From NCBI RefSeq assembly GCF_030651185.1, contig NZ_JAUSCJ010000040.1, forward strand, positions 1-64,000: DNA of 64,000 bases. Direction: 5' to 3'. Below the pieces are notes generated by a model. The model saw nothing but the letters and a program-made list of their open reading frames with translations, was not told where the DNA came from and did not search any database. The stretch is from Phenylobacterium sp. GTDB taxonomy: Bacteria > Pseudomonadota > Alphaproteobacteria > Caulobacterales > Caulobacteraceae. Position numbers and translations under genes: made by a program. Positions 52,245-60,094 of this stretch are shown piece after piece (position 1 is the first letter of the stretch; each line of letters begins with the position of its first letter).

Positions 52245-52367
52245 GTCATGGCCGGGCTTGTCCCGGCCACCCATGATCTCCGAAGTTCAGCAAGGACCGG
52301 CGGCCTGCGCCGCGCGACCTGCGGCAAGGCGGAGATCATGGGTCCCCGGGACAAGCCCGGGGATGAC
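52245..52367. repeat. Large inverted repeat with 38-bp arms
   Basis: The arms 52245-52282 and 52330-52367 match at 34 of 38 positions when folded back. They start GTCATGGCCGGGCTTGTCCC and end in ACCCATGATCTCCG. The four differences are two paired GG/CC swaps on either side of GGGCTTGTCCC, which keep each arm's own small stem. A solo arm occurs at 16349-16368. This is a widespread alphaproteobacterial intergenic repeat type. Confidence 0.8.
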
Positions 52368-52465
52368 GAATATTGTTTTGGGTCGTTGGCTGAAGCGGCT
52401 CCTTCGAACCCGGCCATTGGCGCTCTGTGCAAAAGCGGGCCTGGCCGGGCTCATGAGTCCACGCC

Positions 52466-53236
52466 CTACCCCAGGTGTCGCTTCCAGAAGGCCAGCCAGC
52501 CATCCCGCTCGTGCGCGGGGATTTCGACGTGGCGGCCGGGATTGATGTGCATGGTCTTCTCGGCTGAGCCGAAGGCGTTGAACAGGGCCAGGCCCTGCTC
52601 GCGGGTCATCAGCTCGTCCTCCCATTGGAACACGAACATCAGCGGGATGGTGATGGCCTCGGCGGCGGCCTTGTGGTCCTCCAGGCCGGGGAAGGCGCCG
52701 AACAGGCCGAAGATGGCGGCGGTGATCCGCGGCTCCTGCGCCACGAAGGGCACGCCGAAACGGGTGCCCATGGACACGCCCCAATAGCCCACCGGCTGGC
52801 TGGCGCCGACGAAGTCCAGGGCCTGGGCGGCGTCCAGCGCCGCCTTCCACTCCGCGACATGCTTGATCGCCACCTCGGCGTCGCGGGAGGGCCGCGCGGC
52901 GGCGCGCGGCCGCTCGCCCTGCTGCGCCTTGCGGCCGGCCTCAAGGGCGCCCGCGCGGGCCTTTTCGGCCTGCTCGCGGGTGATCCGGTCGCCGTGGCCC
53001 GGCGCGTCGATGGCCAGGGTCGCGTAGCCCAGGGTCTGGGCGTGGCTGATGGCGGCGGCGGTCAGGTTGGCCACCTTCTTGTGCTGCGAGCCGCCGTGGC
53101 CCAGCAGGATCAGGGGCCGCGGCCCCGTCGCGCCCTCGGGCGCCCAGATGACGCCCGGCACGGTGTCGCCGTCCACGCTCAGCCGGAACTCGCGCCGGGT
53201 GATCCCGTCCTGCGTCTTCTCGCCGATCAATTCCAT
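52466..53236 (-). CDS. Alpha/beta hydrolase (dienelactone-hydrolase-like)
   Basis: A 256-residue serine hydrolase. LILLGHGGSQHK is the oxyanion strand, YWGVSMGTRFG the nucleophile elbow (G-x-S-x-G), FQWEDELMTREQ the acid position and NPGRHVEIPAHE the His. The middle segment (about 90-120) is a charged lid. The substrate is unknown; esters or lactones are likely. It lies 36 bases after the MmgE/PrpD gene on the same strand, so it is probably the third gene of the IclR-MmgE operon. Confidence 0.87.
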   Translation of the reverse strand: MELIGEKTQDGITRREFRLSVDGDTVPGVIWAPEGATGPRPLILLGHGGSQHKKVANLTAAAISHAQTLGYATLAIDAPGHGDRITREQAEKARAGALEAGRKAQQGERPRAAARPSRDAEVAIKHVAEWKAALDAAQALDFVGASQPVGYWGVSMGTRFGVPFVAQEPRITAAIFGLFGAFPGLEDHKAAAEAITIPLMFVFQWEDELMTREQGLALFNAFGSAEKTMHINPGRHVEIPAHERDGWLAFWKRHLG

Positions 53237-53272
53237 GGTGTTTCCTCAAGAGGCGGTCCGTCTTTGCGGCCG

Positions 53273-54652
53273 TCAGGTTGCGATCAATTTCGCCAGCACG
53301 CCGGCCTGCGGCAGGGCTTCGATCCCGGCGACCGCGCGCACCACCTCGGCGGCCCGCGCGGCGCCCAGGGACGGCGTCATCAGCTCCAGCGCCTTGGCCT
53401 CGACTTCGTCGGCGGACATCGGATGGGACGGGAAGCCGACCACATGCGGGACGTAGACCTGCCGCACCTGCCCGCCCTTCAGCGTCACGATGACCCGGGC
53501 CGATTCCGTGCGCGGCTGGCCGGGCGGGGTCTCCTGGGCCGGGTCGTGGACCACGTCGATCCGGGCCATCAACGCGTGCACGGCGGCGTCGCCGGCCATG
53601 CGCTCCAGGGACTGGGCCGACACGAAGTCCAACCGCTGGTCGATCAGCATGATGGCGGTCAGGTAGCGCAGGTTCAGGGCCGGCATGGCCGCGTCGCGGA
53701 ACGCCTGCCAGCGCCCCGGCATCTCGATGCGCACCGTGTCCACCGCCGAGACCTCAACCTCGGGCAGCAGGTCCAGCAGGCCCTGCACCGCCGGCTGGGT
53801 CGGCCCGCCCACCGGATAGCGCTTGTAGGCGGTGTGGATCAGTTCGGTCCGCTCTCCCAAGCCCTCGATCAGGCCCGCGCGGTCGGCGTCGCCGCCGGTG
53901 AAGATCTTCGAGCACATCCAGCCCTCGGGATGGTCCAGGCTGTCGCGGACCCCGGTGAACCCGGCCTCGGCCATCAGCGCGGCGTTCAGCCCCGCGCGCG
54001 CGCCCATCCCGGCGAAGACGAAGGACTTCTCCACGTGCTCGACATCCAGCAGCCATTGCCAGGACCCGCCGGCCTGCTGAGCGCAATAGGTGATCACGTC
54101 GGGGATGCGGTCCTGCGGCAAGCCCAGGATCGAGGCCGCCGCCGCCCCGGCGCCGAACACCGGACCGACGCCGTGATTGGCGATCCCCGCACGGCGCAGG
54201 TTGCCGATCCCCAGGGCCTTGGGAATCCGCCCCGCCAGCTCGTAGCCGGTGATCACGGCCCGGAGCACCGCCTCCCCTGAGAGGCCCCGCTGCTCGGCCA
54301 GGGCCAGGGCGACGCTCACCACGGCGGGACCCGGCTGGACGAAGGCCGACGGGATGAAGTCGTTGATCTCCGCGCCGTGGGCGGCCATGGCGCTGGCGAA
54401 GGCCGCGTCGCCGAGGGCCGCGGTCGCGGTGGTGCCGAGGATCGTGGCGGCGCTGCGCCGGGCGTCCCCCGACTGGGCGATGGCGAAGTCGCGGGCCAAC
54501 CGTGCGGGCGCCAGGTCGCGGCAGGCGACGATGGAGGCCAGGGTGTCGAGGATATGCAGCCGGGCGAGACTGCGGAAATTCTCCGGGATCGCCGCCGCCT
54601 GGCTGCGGGCGATGTAGGCGCTGAGCGCCGGCCCCACCTGCACGGCGCTCAC
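53273..54652 (-). CDS. MmgE/PrpD family protein
   Basis: A 459-residue MmgE/PrpD protein. The N-terminal helical domain has SLARLHILDTLASIVACRDL and HGAEINDFIPSAFVQPGPAV. The second domain has YKRYPVGGPTQPAVQGLLDL and HPMSADEVEAKALELMTPSL. Characterised members dehydrate 2-methylcitrate or related tricarboxylates or act on itaconate-type acids; the exact reaction here cannot be told. The GTG at 54652 overlaps the IclR stop (GTGA at 54649-54652), so the two are translationally coupled. The frame extends far upstream only as a shadow of the IclR gene. Confidence 0.9.
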   Translation of the reverse strand: MSAVQVGPALSAYIARSQAAAIPENFRSLARLHILDTLASIVACRDLAPARLARDFAIAQSGDARRSAATILGTTATAALGDAAFASAMAAHGAEINDFIPSAFVQPGPAVVSVALALAEQRGLSGEAVLRAVITGYELAGRIPKALGIGNLRRAGIANHGVGPVFGAGAAAASILGLPQDRIPDVITYCAQQAGGSWQWLLDVEHVEKSFVFAGMGARAGLNAALMAEAGFTGVRDSLDHPEGWMCSKIFTGGDADRAGLIEGLGERTELIHTAYKRYPVGGPTQPAVQGLLDLLPEVEVSAVDTVRIEMPGRWQAFRDAAMPALNLRYLTAIMLIDQRLDFVSAQSLERMAGDAAVHALMARIDVVHDPAQETPPGQPRTESARVIVTLKGGQVRQVYVPHVVGFPSHPMSADEVEAKALELMTPSLGAARAAEVVRAVAGIEALPQAGVLAKLIAT

Positions 54653-55407
54653 AGCCGTCCGACCTGTTCGGCCATGCTGGCGCAGGTGGAGAGCAGATGC
54701 TCGATGATCGCGGCGCGGCCCGTCTCGTCCACCCGTTCGGCGGGGGCGGAGACCGAGATCGCCGCGGCGGCGTCGGACTCCCGCGTCATGATCGGCGCGG
54801 CGAAGCCGACGACGCCGGGCTGGTAGCTGGCCATGGCGTAGCCGCGTTCCCGGACCTGCTCCAGTTCGGCGGTCACCGCCGCGACATCCAGGCGGCGCTT
54901 GTCGCGCAGGCTGGCGGCCGTCCGCGCCAGGACGGCCTGGGCGTCGGCGGCGTGGGCCAGGATCGCCTTGCCCCCGGCCGTCAGCGGGGCGGGAACCCGG
55001 CTGCCGATGCGGGTGGTGAAGCGGATCGGGCGCGGCGAGATCATCTTGTCGAGGTAGAGGACGTCGTCGCCGGCTCGGATCACCAGGCTGACGGTTTCGC
55101 CGGTGACCCGCTGAAGTTCCTGCAGGAAGCCCGACGCGGCCCGCTTGATCGGGTGCTCGGTGATGACGTTGGCGCCGAGCTCCCAGAGCTTCAATGTGGC
55201 GGAGTAACAGCCCGTCTCGGTGTTCTGCTGGACGTAGCCCAGGACGATCAGCCCCGCGAGGATGCGGTGGACCGTGCTCTTCTGCAGCCCCAGGCGGAGC
55301 GTCAGGGCCGACAGCCTCATGGGTTCCGGGGATCGGGTCAGGGTCTCCAGCACCGCGAAGGTGCGCGGCACCACGCCCTCCGTCGCCGAGGCAAGCTTCG
55401 CCGTCAT
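54649..55407 (-). CDS. IclR-family transcriptional regulator
   Basis: A 252-residue regulator with a winged HTH at about 15-75 (LSALTLRLGLQKSTVHRILA) and a C-terminal effector domain (about 90-250) containing RIGSRVPAPLTAGGKAILAH and AISVSAPAERVD. It heads the operon with MmgE/PrpD and the alpha/beta hydrolase, and is divergent from a carboxylesterase. GGAAC/GTTCC dyads at 55464-55488 lie between them and fit the TGGAAA-N-TTTCCA type of IclR site. Confidence 0.94.
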   Translation of the reverse strand: MTAKLASATEGVVPRTFAVLETLTRSPEPMRLSALTLRLGLQKSTVHRILAGLIVLGYVQQNTETGCYSATLKLWELGANVITEHPIKRAASGFLQELQRVTGETVSLVIRAGDDVLYLDKMISPRPIRFTTRIGSRVPAPLTAGGKAILAHAADAQAVLARTAASLRDKRRLDVAAVTAELEQVRERGYAMASYQPGVVGFAAPIMTRESDAAAAISVSAPAERVDETGRAAIIEHLLSTCASMAEQVGRL

Positions 55408-55463
55408 GATGTCTCTCTCCCTCGGTTGACATGATCTGCCCTGGGGCCGACCAATCTGTCAAT

Positions 55464-55488
55464 GGAACGTCGTTCCGCCTGGCGGAAC
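55464..55488. promoter_or_regulatory. Candidate IclR operator with three half-sites
   Basis: GGAAC-GTC-GTTCC (55464-55476) overlaps GTTCCGCC-T-GGCGGAAC (55472-55488), so three alternating GGAAC half-sites share arms. It ends 18 bases before the carboxylesterase ATG and lies about 57 bases from the IclR start. Control of both directions is inferred. Confidence 0.65.
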
Positions 55489-55506
55489 ATAGATCGGAGA
55501 GCTCTG

Positions 55507-57090
55507 ATGGGCAGCGATGTGGTGGAGGCGGCCGTCGGCCAGAGCCCCGTGGTCGAGACGGCCAGCGGCAAGGTGCGCGGCGAACAGTTCCGCGGCGTAT
55601 CGATCTTCCGCGGAATCCCCTACGGCGCGCCCACCGGCGGCGCCAACCGCTTCCGCCCGCCGCAACCGGTCACGCCCTGGGCCGGCGTGCGCGAGGCGGC
55701 GCTCTACGGCCAGACCGCGCCCCAGACCCGCAGCACGCTGTCCGACGGCGGCTATCCCGGCAACAAGCCGGAGATGGGCGAGGACTGCCTGGTCCTCAAC
55801 GTCTGGACGCCGGGCGCTGACGCCGCCCGCCGCCCGGTCATGGTCTGGCTGCACGGCGGCGGCTTCGAAGCCGGCTCCGGGTCTTCGATGCTCTATGATG
55901 GCGTGAACCTCGCCTCCAAGGGCGACGTGGTCTGCGTCAGCCTGAACCACCGCATGAACGTCTTCGGCCACCTGATGCTGCAGGACGCGCTCGGCGACGA
56001 TTTCGCCGGCTCCGCCAACGCTGGCTACCTCGACATCATCGCCGCCCTGAAGTGGGTGCGCGACAATGTCGGCCGGTTCGGCGGCGATCCCGGAAATGTC
56101 ACCATCTATGGCCAGTCGGGCGGCGGCCGGAAGGTCAGCATCTCCATGGCCGCCAAGGGCGCCCAGGGCCTGTTCCATCGGGGCATTGTCCAGAGCGGCT
56201 CGCACCTGCGCCTGACCCCGCGAGACCGGGCCAACGAACAGCTGGACCGCCTGCTGGCCCATCTGGGCCTCGGCCGCGCCGACGCCCGCAAGCTGCAGGA
56301 CCTGGACGTCGTGGACCTGATCAAGGCCAACCGGGCGCTGCTGCGCGAGCATCCATCCCGTTTCTCCCCCACCATCGACGACGTGGTCTTCGACGCCCAC
56401 CCCTGGGACCCGGCGGCGCCCGCCATCTCGGCCCAGCTTCCGATGATGGTGGGGACCTGCCGCACCGAACTCTCCAACCAGGTGGGCAGCGCCGACGAGA
56501 CCACCTTCGACCTGGACGAGGCGGGTCTGGCCGCGCGGCTGAAGGGCTATATTCCCGAGGCCGACGTCGCCGAGATCGTCGAGATCTTCCGCCGGGAGAC
56601 CCCCGGCGCCTCGCCCTCGGAGCTGTTCTTCAACATCATCACCGCGCGGGGCTACTGGCGCGACAGCGTCCTGCAGACGCAGCTCAAGGCCATCCAGGGC
56701 GCCGCGCCGGTCTGGTCCTATCGCCTGATGTGGCGCACGCCGGTGGAGGGCGGGCGGCGCTTCACGCCCCACTCGCTGGACCTGCCCTTCATATTCGACA
56801 ACGTCTCCAAGGCCCGCCACATGGTGGGCGAGGCCAGCCAGGAGACCGCCGCCATGGCCCACCAGATGAGCCAGGCCTGGCTGGCCTTCGCGCGCACCGG
56901 CGATCCCAACACCGCCGCCATCCCGTCGTGGCGCCCTTACGACCTGGACCAGCGCACCGTGATGCTGTTCGACACGACATCGAAGGCGCAGAGCGACCCG
57001 CACCGGTGCGAACGCCTGGCGATGGACCGCTACCCCACCCAGCAGCTCAAGGGCACGCTGCACCGGCAAGCCGCGGCGCTCCCGGCCTAG
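55507..57090 (+). CDS. Type-B carboxylesterase
   Basis: A 527-residue esterase/lipase of the cholinesterase-like family. It has [12 protein letters not shown] and [17 protein letters not shown] (oxyanion hole), nucleophile elbow [14 protein letters not shown] (G-x-S-x-G) and catalytic His in [11 protein letters not shown]. The Glu is probably within the VGSADETTF region. No signal peptide is visible, so it is probably cytoplasmic. It hydrolyses carboxylic esters. ATG 55507 follows GGAGAG. Control by the divergent IclR regulator through the adjacent GGAAC dyads is likely. It overlaps the HAD gene on the other strand by 4 bases. Confidence 0.92.
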   Translation: MGSDVVEAAVGQSPVVETASGKVRGEQFRGVSIFRGIPYGAPTGGANRFRPPQPVTPWAGVREAALYGQTAPQTRSTLSDGGYPGNKPEMGEDCLVLNVWTPGADAARRPVMVWLHGGGFEAGSGSSMLYDGVNLASKGDVVCVSLNHRMNVFGHLMLQDALGDDFAGSANAGYLDIIAALKWVRDNVGRFGGDPGNVTIYGQSGGGRKVSISMAAKGAQGLFHRGIVQSGSHLRLTPRDRANEQLDRLLAHLGLGRADARKLQDLDVVDLIKANRALLREHPSRFSPTIDDVVFDAHPWDPAAPAISAQLPMMVGTCRTELSNQVGSADETTFDLDEAGLAARLKGYIPEADVAEIVEIFRRETPGASPSELFFNIITARGYWRDSVLQTQLKAIQGAAPVWSYRLMWRTPVEGGRRFTPHSLDLPFIFDNVSKARHMVGEASQETAAMAHQMSQAWLAFARTGDPNTAAIPSWRPYDLDQRTVMLFDTTSKAQSDPHRCERLAMDRYPTQQLKGTLHRQAAALPA

Positions 57091-57701
57091 GCCTCCAGGC
57101 CGTACAGCTCTTCCAGGTCGCGCAGGTACTGGGCGCGGTCGGTGAACAGCCGGGCCTCCAGGCCGCTGGCCAGCGCCGCCTCCACATTGGCGGCCTTGTC
57201 GTCGAAGAAGATCAGCGCCTCGCGCGGGAAGGGGATCTGGGCCAGCATCGTCTCAAAGAAGGCGGCCTGCGGCTTGGCGGCGCCCAGGCGGCAGGAGAGG
57301 AACAGGCCGTCCATCCGTTCGCCATAGCCCAAGGCGGTCTCGACGTGGGCGGCCCAGAAGGCGTCCTGGTTGGAGCCGAGGTAACAGGCGATCCCGGCGG
57401 CCCGCAGCCGCCGGACATCCTCCAGCATGGCGGGGTCGGGGATGACGTGTCCCTCGGCCCAGCGCGTCAGATAGGTCGCCACGTCGTGCGGCCAGCCGGC
57501 CTCGGCCAGGGCGCGCTCACAGGCGGCGACGAAGGCGATGACATCGGCCAGGGTCTCGGGCGCGGCGGTGCGATAGAAGCCTGTGACGAAATCGCGGTGC
57601 TGCTGCGCGCTCCACACCCAGTCCTGAGTCCCGAACGGCCCGGCATGCTGCAGCACGCCGTCGGCGTCGAAGATCACCCCGCTGAGTTTGCGCGCGCCCA
57701 T
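57087..57701 (-). CDS. HAD-superfamily hydrolase
   Basis: A 204-residue phosphatase-like protein. [13 protein letters not shown] is motif I with the nucleophile Asp pair, CYLGSNQD motif II, and [10 protein letters not shown] with [15 protein letters not shown] motifs III and IV. The cap is small and helical (C1 type). It probably dephosphorylates a small metabolite. The ATG at 57701 has AAGG 8 bases upstream; a GTG at 57716 is the alternative start. Convergent with the esterase gene. Confidence 0.85.
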   Translation of the reverse strand: MGARKLSGVIFDADGVLQHAGPFGTQDWVWSAQQHRDFVTGFYRTAAPETLADVIAFVAACERALAEAGWPHDVATYLTRWAEGHVIPDPAMLEDVRRLRAAGIACYLGSNQDAFWAAHVETALGYGERMDGLFLSCRLGAAKPQAAFFETMLAQIPFPREALIFFDDKAANVEAALASGLEARLFTDRAQYLRDLEELYGLEA

Positions 57702-57778
57702 GTCATGAACCTTCACCTCGAACGCGTGTAGTTCAACCCCGGCTTGACGCTAGGGCGTTGCGGCGCGACCCTATGAAC

Positions 57779-57797
57779 AACGATCACAAACGATCAC
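57779..57797. promoter_or_regulatory. Direct repeat upstream of the aldolase-like gene
   Basis: AACGATCAC occurs twice (57779-57787 and 57789-57797), one helical turn apart, just before the ribosome-binding site AGGGAGG. The spacing puts both copies on the same DNA face. A candidate activator or repressor site, or part of the 5' UTR. Confidence 0.4.
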
Positions 57798-57812
57798 TCA
57801 AGGGAGGCTGTC

Positions 57813-58583
57813 ATGGCCGATGGTTCGCTTGCAGGCGCAAATTCGCTCAAGGGCAAGGTCAGCGCCGAGGAATGGGAAGCGCGAGTCGATCTCGCCGCCC
57901 TGTACCGACTGGTGGCGCTCTACGGGTGGGACGACATGATCTACACCCACATCTCGGCCCGTATTCCCGGGCCCGATCACCACTTTCTGATCAATCCCTA
58001 CGGCATGTATTTCGGCGAGATGACCGCCTCGTCCCTGGTGAAGATCGACCTGGACGGCAAGATTCTCCAGGAGACCCCGTACTTCATCAATCCGGCGGGC
58101 TTCACCATTCACTCGGCGATCCACGCCGCCCGCGAAGACGCCAAGTTCGTGATGCACCTGCATTCCGACGACGGCGTCGCGGTGGCGGCCCAGAAGGAAG
58201 GTCTGCTGCCCCTGTCGCAGCACGCCTGCATCGTCCTGCCCCGGCTGGCCTATCACGACTATGAGGGGATCGCCCTGAACCTCGACGAACGCGAGCGCCT
58301 GGTCGCCGACATTGGCGAGAAGACCCTGATGTTGCTGCGCAATCACGGCACCCTGTCGGTTGGTGAAAGCGCCGCCGACTGCTGGACCGGCATGTACTAT
58401 CTGGAACGCGCCTGCCAGATGCAGATCAAGGCTCTGACGGCCGGTCGGGAGAATGTGCTGTTCGCGCCCGAGGCCGCTCAGATGGAGGTCAAGGGCCAGG
58501 TGATGCGCGGCATCGGCGGCAAGCTGGCCTGGCCGGGCGCCCTGCGCCGTCTGGACCGGGAGCTGCCAGGCTACGACGCCTAG
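57813..58583 (+). CDS. Class II aldolase/adducin-domain protein
   Basis: A 256-residue protein of the FucA/AraD fold. DMIYTHISARIPGPDHHFLI and INPYGMYFGEMTASSLVKID are substrate-loop segments. The zinc ligands are seen in FVMHLHSDDG and LLRNHGTLSVG. The longer adducin-like form is common in proteobacteria and has no assigned reaction; aldol cleavage of a sugar phosphate or a decarboxylation are options. AGGGAGG precedes the ATG at 57813. Confidence 0.9.
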   Translation: MADGSLAGANSLKGKVSAEEWEARVDLAALYRLVALYGWDDMIYTHISARIPGPDHHFLINPYGMYFGEMTASSLVKIDLDGKILQETPYFINPAGFTIHSAIHAAREDAKFVMHLHSDDGVAVAAQKEGLLPLSQHACIVLPRLAYHDYEGIALNLDERERLVADIGEKTLMLLRNHGTLSVGESAADCWTGMYYLERACQMQIKALTAGRENVLFAPEAAQMEVKGQVMRGIGGKLAWPGALRRLDRELPGYDA

Positions 58584-58593
58584 CGGGACAGCG

Positions 58594-58718
58594 CCGGTTG
58601 AGGCGCCTGTCGCGGTTCAACCGGCTGATTCCTCACCTAGCGGAAGCCGGACGCTCCTGACGGGACGGTTTCGCAGAACAGAAGTCTTTGGGCGTCGGGA
58701 GACCGGCGCCCTTTTTCT
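58594..58718 (+). terminator. Strong terminator preceded by a structured segment
   Basis: GGGCGTCGG-GAGA-CCGGCGCCC-TTTTT (58690-58716) is a clear intrinsic terminator, 106 bases after the aldolase stop. Ahead of it, CCGGTTGA (58594-58601) pairs with TCAACCGG (58617-58624). The distance and the extra hairpin suggest either a long 3' UTR or a small RNA with its own terminator. It precedes the RND operon leader. Confidence 0.8.
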
Positions 58719-58864
58719 TGGCGCTAAGCGGTTGATTACAGGGCTCACCCCCGCCAATTACGGCGATCAGGCGGTCTGTCTGCGTCCTATTTCCGGCCAG
58801 ACACGTACAGCCATCGTTCTGTCACTGGACGAGCGCTCTTTTGAGGCCATAAGACCGCTCGAAT
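58719..58864. other. Leader of the RND efflux operon
   Basis: About 145 bases between the terminator and the adaptor gene. It should contain the operon promoter. A short frame from 58732 is not supported as a gene. No clear regulator-binding palindrome was seen. Confidence 0.4.
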
Positions 58865-60094
58865 TTGATCCCACTGGCCGCCCGCATTTTCGAGGCGACG
58901 GAGTCCCCCCGCTTGTTACGACGCCATTTCTTCCTCGCCGGCGCGATTGTTGTGCTGATCCTCATGCTGGTCGCGGGGGCGTACAAGCTGACCGTGGGCA
59001 AGAAGCAGGGACCCGGCGGTCCGCCCGGCGCCGTCATGGCGCAGGGCGGTGGCGGTGGCCGGCCGGGCGGCGGCGGCGGCGGCCGCGGGGGCATGGGCGG
59101 GCCGGCGGATGTCGCCGTGGTGGTCGTCCAGTCCCGGCTCTTCACCGACGTCATCGACGTCATCGGCGTGGCCAAGGGCCGTCAATCGGTCATCCTGACC
59201 GCCGCGGCGACCCAGCTGGTCGAGCGCGTGCGCTTCTCGCCCGGCCAATCGGTCGGCCGCGGCGCGGTGCTGGTGGAACTGAAGGCCACCGAACAGGACG
59301 CGGGCCTCGCCCAGGCCCAGGCCAGCCTGATTCAGGCGCAGCGCGCCTATGACCGCTACAGGACCCTGGGCCAGCAGGGCTTCGCCTCCAAGGCCATGAT
59401 CGACCAGTACGAGGCCAACTATCTCTCGGCCAAGGCCAATGTCGTCGCCGCCCAGGCCCGCCAGGGCGACCGGCTGATCCGCGCGCCCTTCGCCGGCGTC
59501 GTCGGCCTGTCCGACATCACCCAGGGCTCCCTGATCAATCCGGGCTCGGCCATCGTCACCCTCGACGACACCAGCGCCATCCGCGTCGATTTCCAGGTGC
59601 CCGACCGCTATATCGCCTCGGTCCGTCAGGGCCAGGCGGTCACCGCCAAGGTCGACGCCTATCCCGGAGAGGTCATCCAGGGCCGTATCGCCCTGTTGGA
59701 CACCCGCATCGACGAGAAGACCCGGGCGCTGACCGCCCGCGCCGAATTCCCCAATCCCGACCGCCGGCTGAAGCCCGGCATGATGATGCGGGTGGCGGTC
59801 GCCCAAGGCAGCCGTCAGGGTCTCTCGGCCCCGGAGTCGGCGGTCTCGGTCCAGGGCGACAACGCCTTCGTCTATGTGCTGACCAAGCAGGGCGACAAGA
59901 CCGTGGCCGAGCAGCGCCCGGTGGTCACCGGCGTGCGCCAGGACGGCTTCGTCGAGCTGAAGGACGGGGTCGCCGCCGGTGACCGCATCGTCGGTGACGG
60001 CCTCAACAAGATCCAGCCGAACCAGGCCGTGAAGCCTGTCGGGTCCGGCCAGCCTCAGGGAACGGGCGGAGCCGCCCGTCGTCCCGCGGCATGA
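58865..60094 (+). CDS. RND efflux periplasmic adaptor (membrane fusion protein)
   Basis: A protein of about 409 residues with a single N-terminal membrane anchor (RHFFLAGAIVVLILMLVAGA). A Gly-rich linker follows (about 58-80, nearly all G with P and R). The adaptor fold has the barrel/lipoyl halves VERVRFSPGQSVGRGAVLVE and RLIRAPFAGVVGLSDITQGS flanking a short coiled hairpin, and the beta-barrel has RVDFQVPDRYIASVRQGQAV. It connects the inner-membrane pump to an outer-membrane channel, which is absent here. No ATG or GTG fits: the start is TTG at 58865 or TTG at 58913. The permease ATG overlaps its stop. Confidence 0.9.
   Translation: MIPLAARIFEATESPRLLRRHFFLAGAIVVLILMLVAGAYKLTVGKKQGPGGPPGAVMAQGGGGGRPGGGGGGRGGMGGPADVAVVVVQSRLFTDVIDVIGVAKGRQSVILTAAATQLVERVRFSPGQSVGRGAVLVELKATEQDAGLAQAQASLIQAQRAYDRYRTLGQQGFASKAMIDQYEANYLSAKANVVAAQARQGDRLIRAPFAGVVGLSDITQGSLINPGSAIVTLDDTSAIRVDFQVPDRYIASVRQGQAVTAKVDAYPGEVIQGRIALLDTRIDEKTRALTARAEFPNPDRRLKPGMMMRVAVAQGSRQGLSAPESAVSVQGDNAFVYVLTKQGDKTVAEQRPVVTGVRQDGFVELKDGVAAGDRIVGDGLNKIQPNQAVKPVGSGQPQGTGGAARRPAA

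Noticed and set aside
54653-55462. N-terminal extension of the MmgE/PrpD frame by about 270 codons
   Set aside because: The extension lies wholly in another frame of the IclR gene; the GTGA overlap at 54649-54652 gives a natural start.
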